Assembly (NCBI RefSeq): GCF_037893015.1
Contig: NC_133661.1
Location: 187,386,809-187,450,808, forward strand
Direction: 5' to 3'
Source: Macrotis lagotis
Lineage: Eukaryota; Chordata; Mammalia; Peramelemorphia; Peramelidae
DNA length: 64,000 nt
The notes under the pieces were generated by a model, which was given only the letters and a program-made list of their open reading frames with translations, searched no databases and was not told the DNA's origin. Within the stretch, counting starts at the first letter, position 1. Each line of letters starts with the position of its first letter. This document shows positions 57,016 to 64,000 of this stretch, piece after piece. A program made the position numbers and the translations under genes.

Positions 57016-57968
57016 TCATGAACTTTGGTTTATTTTCAATTCTTCTAGGACTTTCCTCAGGGCATTTTTCATGTCTTTGTTGCGTAGACTGTAGATTAGG
57101 GGGTTTAAGAGTGGAGTTACTACTGAGTACACCAGTGTGACAATCTTCTGCATCCCAGATGGATTCCCAGATGTTGGGCTTACATACATTACCATGAGGG
57201 TGCCATAGAATAGAGACACAACCACCAAATGGGATCCACATGTGGAGAAAGCTTTATGCCGGCCAGCACCAGAGGGAATACGCAACACTGCTCTGAGGAC
57301 CAGAGTATAGGATCCAAGGATGGAGAGGAAGGGTCCAAAGATAATCATGGAGTTGAAAGTGTAGCAGATGAGTTTAATAGCAGGAGCAGGGACACAGGTG
57401 AGTGCAAATAATGGGCCTGGGTCACAGACAAAGTGATCAATGATGTAAGGGCCACAGAAGGGCAACTGAGATATAAGAACAATGGGAACTGGGTAACAAA
57501 GGAATCCACTCACCCAACAGCCAGATATCAAGGTGGCACAGAACCGCCCTGTCATGATGGTGGGGTAGTGTAATGGTCGGCAGATGGCTAGGTACCTATC
57601 ATATGCCATGACTGAAAGGAAGAAACACTCTGTAGTACCCAGGGAGAAAAATAAATAAAACTGGAAGAAGCAGCCAAAGAAGGAGATGGTCTTCGTCTCA
57701 GATAGGAAGTTGGCTAACATGTTGGGAACAGTAGAAGAAACATACCATATTTCAAGGAAAGCAAAGTTCCCCAAGAGGATGTACATGGGTGTGTGGAGCC
57801 GCTTGTCCCATTTCACTGCACAGACAATGGCTCCATTCCCCAACAAAGTCAGGATATACACCACTAAAATCAAGAAGAAAAGAAGATTCTGCATTTCCTT
57901 GTGACCAGAAAAACCCAGAAGGACAAACTCAATCACAGCGTGTGTGATTGACCTGTTAGGCTCCAAAA
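57016..57968 (-). CDS. OR11H6: Olfactory receptor, family 11H (OR11H6-like), coding exon without its own ATG
   Basis: An olfactory receptor GPCR with all seven-helix landmarks: NRS glycosylation site near the N-terminus, LLGNG in TM1, LHTPMYILLGN, MAYDRYLAIC, KAFSTCGSHL, SLFYGT and NPLIYSLRNKDM. IVLISQLPFCGP, CDPGPLFAL and SPTSGNPSGMQK match my memory of human OR11H6. The open frame runs to 57996, but the codon there is TTG, not ATG, and that stretch is the pyrimidine tract of a splice acceptor (CAG at 57971-57969). The frame reaches a TAA further upstream without any ATG. The first in-frame ATG is at 57894, after the glycosylation site and just before TM1. I therefore set the exon start at 57968 and infer that the initiator comes from an upstream exon. 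The body is intact, with no internal stop. It lies about 22 kb upstream of the OR11H4-like gene on the same strand. Confidence 0.9.
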
Positions 57969-57996
57969 CTGTGGAAAAGACACACAAAAATGACAA
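57969..57996 (-). promoter_or_regulatory. Predicted splice acceptor of OR11H6-like coding exon
   Basis: On the minus strand TTTTTGTGTGTCTTTTCCACAG ends at 57969, giving a long pyrimidine tract and CAG. It is the positional counterpart of the OR11H4-like acceptor. Translated, it gives a spurious N-terminal peptide, which is why the coding exon is drawn from 57968. Confidence 0.6.
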
Positions 57997-58330
57997 AACT
58001 ATCTTGTTTCCAAGTAAGCATCCTAAGAAGAAAATTTATATTTCATGGGGAAGCATTCTGGTTCATTTTGAAACTGATGTCATGTCCTTAGCTCCTATGG
58101 AACATACCCTAGTGGAGGGAATAGCATTATAATTAAAAATATTTCTGCTTAATCTGAAAGCAAAGTGATATCACAGATTAACTCTTGGAAAAATAGTGCC
58201 AGTTGTACTTGAATTCTGTGGAAATGCATATAATACTCACAATCCTGAATGTCTTTCCAAAAGAGAGGTGTACTAGCAGGACACATTTAGTATGCATATA
58301 GAAGAATATAAACACAGAAACCTAAAACCA
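57997..58330. other. 5' flank (intron) of OR11H6-like gene
   Basis: Probably the intron ahead of the coding exon. An in-frame TAA closes the frame upstream with no ATG. Nothing else recognised. Confidence 0.45.
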
Positions 58331-58334
58331 CTAG

Positions 58335-58545
58335 AGTTCATAGAATTATAGATCTATAGCTAGAAGGGACCTTTGAAGTAATCTAGTGCAATGACCAGAT
58401 TTTTCAGCTATAGAAACTGAAGCAAATGGAAAGTGCTCAGTGAAATGTCCAATGATAAATGGATAGTAAGTAGTATAGTCAGTATTCAAACCCAGGTTTT
58501 CTGACTTCAAATCCAGCACTCTTTCCATAATTATGCTGCCTCCAG
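58335..58545 (-). repeat. MIR-like SINE (TAGAATTATAGATCTAGAGC type)
   Basis: TAGCTAGAAGGGACCTTTGAAGTAATCTAGTGCAA, AGAAACTGAAGC, CAAACCCAGGTTTTCTGACTTCAAATCCAGCACTCTTTCC. Confidence 0.65.
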
Positions 58546-59135
58546 AGTCTTAGCTATCTCTCTATTTTGGATGGAAATAATCTATACCACATACTGGTAA
58601 GGACTGGCCTAAGTATTAGTAATCCTGTTTCTGCTACTTAAATACTCTGGCTGAATTAGGTTTTAGTATAGAGGGAAACACTTCTGTCCTCATCTAGTGA
58701 AACAGTCCTACCTACTTGCTTTATATCTCAGAGGACTTGTTACAATGTCTAGCAAACTAAATTTAGTTTGAAACAAAGGCTATTTCATTCTATATGATCC
58801 TTCTATATCCTCTAAATCTTAAGATTTGTTCCTTAATGTCATCATAAGTGAATAAAAACATGTCAAATTTCTTCTTAGTTTGAAGCAAGATAGAGTTTGA
58901 AGCTGAAATCATAGTGACTTTGTTTTCCCCCATATTTGTAGCCAGTGATAACTACCCTTTCACTAGCACCATCTTTGAATGTGAGGGAAGAACATAAATG
59001 TTATCTCCTTTAGATGAAGCTATGCATGATATTTTGCTAAAGCTAGAGATAACCAACTCCTATTTCAGTTATTAAAACTAATCATATTTTTTGTATTTCA
59101 TAAAAGGCTAATTTTTATTATATCGTTTGTCCTGA
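58546..59135. other. Intergenic, nothing recognised
   Basis: No repeat or coding feature is clear. Non-coding exons of the OR11H6-like gene could lie here. Confidence 0.4.
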
Positions 59136-59139
59136 TATC

Positions 59140-59545
59140 TTGCCTGGAATATGAATTGGATTTAAGACAGGCAGAGTATAAAGTCATAAACCTCACTCTC
59201 TCTATCAGAGTTATCAAAGTCCAGTGGTAGGACAAAAGTCACGATGGATGGCCATGGTTCATTGGCCTTGCTGTCTCTGATATTTGACCAGACTCTAAGT
59301 ATTGCCTTCATGGTTGGAATAAATTGTTCTCATTTTGCGCATTCTGTTAGAGAAAGTCTTCACATACTTGGGGTGGAGATCCCATTAACTTACTGTCAGG
59401 TTTGAGACCTTTCAGTTACCCTCAATCTGGTTTAGCCTATCTATTAAGGTGATTTCCTGGGGTTTGGTCTCTTTGCATGCTAGTTTCTTGAAGAGTTGAG
59501 TGAAGATGGATAGCCTGAAAAGGCTTGGCAAACCCTAACAATAGA
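59140..59545. repeat. Possible unnamed interspersed repeat
   Basis: AAGTCCAGTGGTAGGACAAAAGTCACGATGG, GATATTTGACCAGACTCTAAG, ATTGTTCTCATTTTGCGCATTC and GATTTCCTGGGGTTTGGTCTCTTTGCATGCTAG read like a marsupial interspersed repeat I have seen. I cannot name it. Confidence 0.35.
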
Positions 59546-61235
59546 ATTTTTAATCTCTGAACACCCTATGAATCCCCACTCCTATTTTACTTGAATAATT
59601 AAACAAAAGAAATAAGATTTTTTTTATAAACCCAAATAAGTATTCACATTTATCCATGCTGAAACATGGACATTTCAGAGTCTACATAAATAAAATCAGC
59701 ATTCACTGAGCAAACATTTATCAAGCCATCTACAGTTCAAAGCATTCTAGACGTGAAGAAGATATATAAATTAAGTAAGACTTGGTCCCTATTTCTGTGA
59801 AGATTACAAAAATAGAAATGACTAGATCTGTAAGAGTAAGGAGTGTCGTATAGAAATATCTGAAAAGATTTTCTTGAAATAATGCAAAGAAAGAAATCAG
59901 AACCTATAGTACAAAGCACATACTAAAAACAAACCTGTAAAATGACAGTTATGCCATAAAGAACATATCAAAGAATTACGAGAATCATAAGAGACCTCAG
60001 TAGTCATCTAGTATAACATATGCATAAAAGGAATACTGTAACCTAACTAGCAAATGAATAGTCAGATTTTGCTTGTTGACCTCCAAGGGAGGGAAAAGAA
60101 AAATTAGAAACTTAGAGGGAATGGCTGCTGGGTTATTTCAGTCATTTTATATGTTGAAATCAATTTATTCCACTGTAGTCATAAAAACAAATTTAGTTAT
60201 TTTTGATATTTAATATTGTTTATAACAAAGCAACAAAACATAATGAATAATCTCACATTAAATATTGCTTTGAAAAGCATGCTCACTTACCAAAATTCAT
60301 CCTTTTGTCTTCCATAAAGTCTGTAGAAAGGAAGGCTTGTATTATTTTGTACTTGTTCCAATCTGGAGCAAACACAGAAGAATAGTATTTTCAAGACAAG
60401 TATATTTTTGAAATCATGTTAAATATTAGACTTTTTTCAAAAAGAGTACCTGGTTCAGCTGAAATGATTTTTATGGCAGTGGAAACTGTTTTTCAATAGA
60501 TTTGATTCAAATCTGTATAACATAAAGAGGAGTTACTATGCTTTAATAGGTCTTGTAGTGTTCATGAAATGAGCATTGACTTTTAGAGTCAGATGACATA
60601 GATTCAAGTCAATGTTTTCATCTGTAAAATGGTGATATATTGTTCTGGTATACTAACACATTAGGATTGTGAGGAATGTTTTGTAAAATATAATTTATTA
60701 CATAAATATGAAGTCTTATTTAAATAATAGAACTTCACTAGCAAATTTTTATTTGCTAGTGAATGACAAAAATACCATTCAATTATCTTAGAAATTATAT
60801 AAATATATTTAACATAGCACAGAATTAAAAATGTAGAAAAAGAACTGGTATTTTTCAAGATAGGAATCAGATATATGAAAAGAACACTATACTTGTAATG
60901 TACACTCCCAGATTCTGTTTCTTGTCTGGGGGAATTGCTCTAAATATCCCTTTTTAACACTCTGCTTTGCCTCCCTCTTTATTCTAGGGGAAGGTTGGGA
61001 ATGAGAGACTCAGTCAAAAGGAAAAGTAAAGAATTTTTAAAAACAAAATTTTATTAATGTTTTGTTTCTGTAACACTTACAGTTACTAATCTATCCTTTT
61101 ATCTTTCTCAGAGAGGTATCACTCATGATAAATAAGAAAGAGGGGGAAAAAAAGTCCCACAAGACTACTAACATATCCAACAGGTTTGATATTATATTTG
61201 ATTTTTCTATTCCTATAGTCCTCCATTTTGCAAAG
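59546..61235. other. Intergenic, mostly unrecognised
   Basis: Weak MIR-like scraps at about 59980-60040 and at 60560-60640 (AGAGTCAGATGACATAGATTCAAG). A palindromic TTTGCTAGTGAA/TTCACTAGCAAA pair lies at 60733-60765. Confidence 0.4.
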
Positions 61236-61237
61236 GG

Positions 61238-61284
<47 letters not shown>
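61236..61284. repeat. (GT)n microsatellite
   Basis: About 24 GT units. Confidence 0.97.
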
Positions 61285-61285
<1 letters not shown>

Positions 61286-61829
61286 TCAATAAAGAGAATT
61301 AATGGGCTAATAGATCATTTCCAGGTAGAGAAAGGAATCATTTCTAGGACTGTTTTAGCATAACTGTACACTCAAAATGGGACACCTGGCTTTCTCTTCT
61401 AGGTGAAGGGTCAAAAACCTTCACCTGCACTACAAAGTCCTGTGTGAAGTTGCTACAATCACAGGATTGTTATTCATGGAAATTTCTTGATCAGAAACTG
61501 GAGCTTTTAAGTCTGAGCATGTCCTCTGACCTGGCTATTGTGATAGAATCATAGAAAAATAGAGCTGGAAAGGACCTTAGATAACAGAACTAGTTGAAAC
61601 ATTGACATTTAACCTATGTGAGTTGTATTAGCGAGCAAATTTGATTATACCTGGTTCACTTGTGGTGAAGGTGCAAATAAACAGAGGGGTTTAGAAACAA
61701 CAGGCCTAGGAAATTCATCTTCTGGATTCTAGAAGTTAGCCCCATAATATTTGATAGGTACAATTGAAAGACTTCCACCTTTCCTATCTCCTTGATGAGA
61801 ATAGTTAGGTATTTAGAGATAAACAGTTT
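61285..61829. other. Intergenic with a short MIR-like head
   Basis: ATAGAATCATAGAAAAATAGAGCTGGAAAGGACCTTAG at 61545-61583 is the start of the same MIR-like family as 58335. The remainder is unrecognised. Confidence 0.4.
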
Positions 61830-61985
61830 TTTTTTTGTTTTAGGTTTTTGCAAGGCAAATGGCGTTAAGTGGCTTGCCCAAGGCCACACAGCTAGGTAAT
61901 TATTAAGTGTCTGAGGTCAGATTTGAACTCAGGTACTCCTGACTCCAGGGCTGGTGCTCTATCCACTGTGCCACCTAGCCGCCCC
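61830..61985 (-). repeat. WSINE1-type SINE
   Basis: Full antisense copy with a long T run; flanked by AAACAGTTTT / AAACACATTTT. Confidence 0.9.
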
Positions 61986-62555
61986 TAAACACATTTTTTT
62001 GACCCTTGAGAGAAAGCTTTCTTTTACCTCTTAGTTCAGGGGATCTCTGCTGTGGATAAGATTAGTGAAAATTTCCTTTGGTTCACCAAGATGAGCCTAC
62101 TTGTCACTGGAAAAGTTGAAATAAGAAAGAGCAGGAAAGAATTGATATGGTAAGATTGCTCTTTGAAGAGGCACTGATGACAGTAATCTTCTGCAAATTA
62201 TTTTTTGATGACATTTCTATAAGAGAAACATGAGTGCTCCTGCATCTATTCCATGAACTACTTGTTGAATTCAAAGAGGTGGATCTTTGAGATGCAATAC
62301 ATAACATTCAGACATTATCACCTAGCTGTTAGAAAGTGTCTCTCTTCCTCAGCACTTACGAACAGTAAAAGAGATTCGCAATCCTGAGTCCTTTTTGGGT
62401 TTCTGCAATCCTAGACAGAGGAGGACCCCTGGATTCCTTATGGTTTCTGTAGAAGAGCAGTGATCAACTGTAACAGAGAATAGGCATTCTCATTGCATAA
62501 CAATAGTGCATACATGAAAAAGTCATTGTGCTGGCTATAATAACACATAGCCATA
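61986..62555. other. Intergenic, nothing recognised
   Basis: No coding or repeat features that I can support. Confidence 0.4.
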
Positions 62556-62559
62556 GTGT

Positions 62560-62815
62560 CATTAATAACTAGTATTTATATGGTACTTTAAGGCTTTTGA
62601 AGGACCCTAGAAAGTTTTATTCTCACAACAACCATGTGAAGTAGGTGTTATTATTTATTCTCCTCACTTATAGATGGGAGCAAATAGGAAGAAAAAGAGA
62701 AGTTAAGTGACTTGCCTCCAGGTCACTCTGCTAATCAAGGGTCTAAGGCTAGATTTGAATTTGGGATTTTCTTATCTCAACTCCAAAACTCATCCTCTAC
62801 ACTACCAACTTGATA
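62560..62815 (-). repeat. MIR-family SINE
   Basis: AACTAGTATTTATATGGTACTTTAAGG, ATTCTCACAACAACCATGTGAAGTAGGTG, GAGAAGTTAAGTGACTTGCC and CATCCTCTACACTACC. Confidence 0.7.
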
Positions 62816-62834
62816 GTTTACCTGGGTTAAATGA

Positions 62835-62990
62835 TTAAAGGATCATAGATTTAGTTGAAAAGGTACTCAGAGGCTTTCTAGGCTAACTCCCTTATATTGC
62901 AGATGAGGATCTGAGATTCAGAAAAGTTTGGTGACTTGTCCTGAGGTCATACAGAATGGTAAGTGACAGAGCCAGGATTTGGGCAGGGAG
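62835..62990 (-). repeat. MIR-like SINE fragment
   Basis: AAGGATCATAGATTTAGTTG, TATTGCAGATGAGGATCTGAG and AATGGTAAGTGACAGAGCCAGGATTTGGG. Confidence 0.6.
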
Positions 62991-62994
62991 GGAT

Positions 62995-64000
62995 ACATTA
63001 CAAGGAGTTCTTTCTCAAGCATCCTAATCTGAAGATGGTTTGGTAGATGGAGGGGGGAAAGGGATTATAGAATCTCAAAAAATTATTTGTATTTCATGAC
63101 TTTTTTCATACCTGACAATTCTGAGAACCTGTTCTCTTATGATGATTTGAACTGTGTTTATCTGATCCAATTTATGTTTCCTAATAGCAATTATCATTAA
63201 TTCCCAGGTTCCTAAGATCCACAATTCCCCTATTTCTGATACGTAGTCCCTTGCCCTTGCATTTCACAATATTTTGACTAGGTTTCCCTCTGGGCTCTGA
63301 CTAATGAGACATGAGAGTCAGAATAAATATCTGAGAAAGTTCAGAAACTCCCTCCAGGGTGAAGATAGTTTTTCACTTGAGGAAATGCCTATTCTATGCA
63401 GGGAAATGAATATGTGATTTTCATTTGTGGCACATGCCTGTCTTCTCTTCCTTCCTAATAATAGGCTGATCTTGCATACCTGCTATCATTTAGCTTACAT
63501 TTTTGATTTAATTTTTTTTTCAGAGTATAATGGATACCAACCATGTAGTTTATTTTATTCTGTATTAACTTTGGTGAATAATTGTTCTTCCCAATTAGTA
63601 ATGGCATGGTAATAGTTAGAATACTTGATCCTGAGCCAGGAAGATCTGTTTTGAATCTTTCCAAGGACAACTGGTTTGATAAATGACTATGAGAAAGTCC
63701 TTAAAATCAATTAATGAACATTTACTAATGTGCTAAGTATAGGCAATGGGAGTCCATTCTCAGAGAATGCATGGATAGTATGGTCTGCCTAATGCTAAAT
63801 CATGTGATGGAGTTGAGTGACCCTACCTTTGGAATTGGAAGGTAAATGTATAATGGAAGGGCCCTGTTGCCTAATTCAGAGAAGACTCCTAGCATGTTTT
63901 TGGAATGCCTTTTGATGGACTGCTGAAACAACAAAAGGAATAGCATACAAAAGACCCTTTAGAGGTCATTAGTCTCACCCCCCAACATTTTTCTTTTCTC
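62995..64000. other. Intergenic, nothing firmly recognised
   Basis: Old repeat scraps only (for example AATCAATTAATGAACATTTACTAATGTGC near 63706-63735). No gene. Confidence 0.4.

Noticed and set aside
57968-57996. N-terminal extension of the OR11H6-like receptor starting at 57996
   Set aside because: The first codon is TTG, and the ten codons are the pyrimidine tract and CAG of a splice acceptor, so I do not count them as coding.

Overview
The window looks like marsupial nuclear DNA, most likely from an Australian (dasyurid-like) species. The main clue is about 25 copies of one tRNA-type SINE whose sense strand carries an A-box-like GGTGGCACAGTGG, a B-box-like GTTCAAATCC and a CTTGCAAAAACC tail. 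I know this SINE as the WSINE1-type family of Australian marsupials. Older layers fit the same picture: MIR and MAR1 SINEs, L2 and L3/CR1 LINEs, marsupial L1, and a BovB-type RTE fragment. The species is inferred; no single-copy gene fixes it.

Only two host genes are supported. Both are single-coding-exon olfactory receptors on the minus strand: an OR11H4-like gene (34159-35103) and an OR11H6-like gene (coding exon 57016-57968). As I recall the human OR11 cluster at 14q11.2, OR11H6 lies upstream of OR11H4 on the same strand, and that order is kept here. The OR11H4-like gene is intact, with an ATG 11 bases after a good splice acceptor. The OR11H6-like gene has the same acceptor but no ATG at its 5' end, so its start must come from a spliced upstream exon or lie much further in.

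Layout. 1-7.2 kb: L2, L1-end, MIR and SINE pieces with TC/TATC arrays. 7.2-14.3 kb: a nearly full-length, decayed minus-strand L1 carrying four SINE insertions. 14.3-28.5 kb: decayed L2, L3, L1 and SINE copies, with one unexplained 140-bp direct duplication. 28.5-31.7 kb: a 3.15-kb L1 derivative that keeps the 5' UTR and ORF1, lacks ORF2, and has three antisense SINE-like modules in its 3' part; a 17-bp target-site duplication flanks it. 31.7-42 kb: OR11H4-like gene and old repeats. 42.2-45.2 kb: two RTE-like LINE fragments and an L1 3' end. 46.3-55.8 kb: a broken minus-strand endogenous retrovirus with two LTRs, inserted into a MAR1 SINE that itself sits in a MIR, and hosting a second copy of the 3.2-kb L1 derivative. 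55.8-64 kb: OR11H6-like gene and sparse old repeats.

The receptors act independently in olfactory neurons and form no operon or complex. The rest of the window is mainly a layered record of retrotransposition. All family assignments rest on reading and memory; no database search was run.
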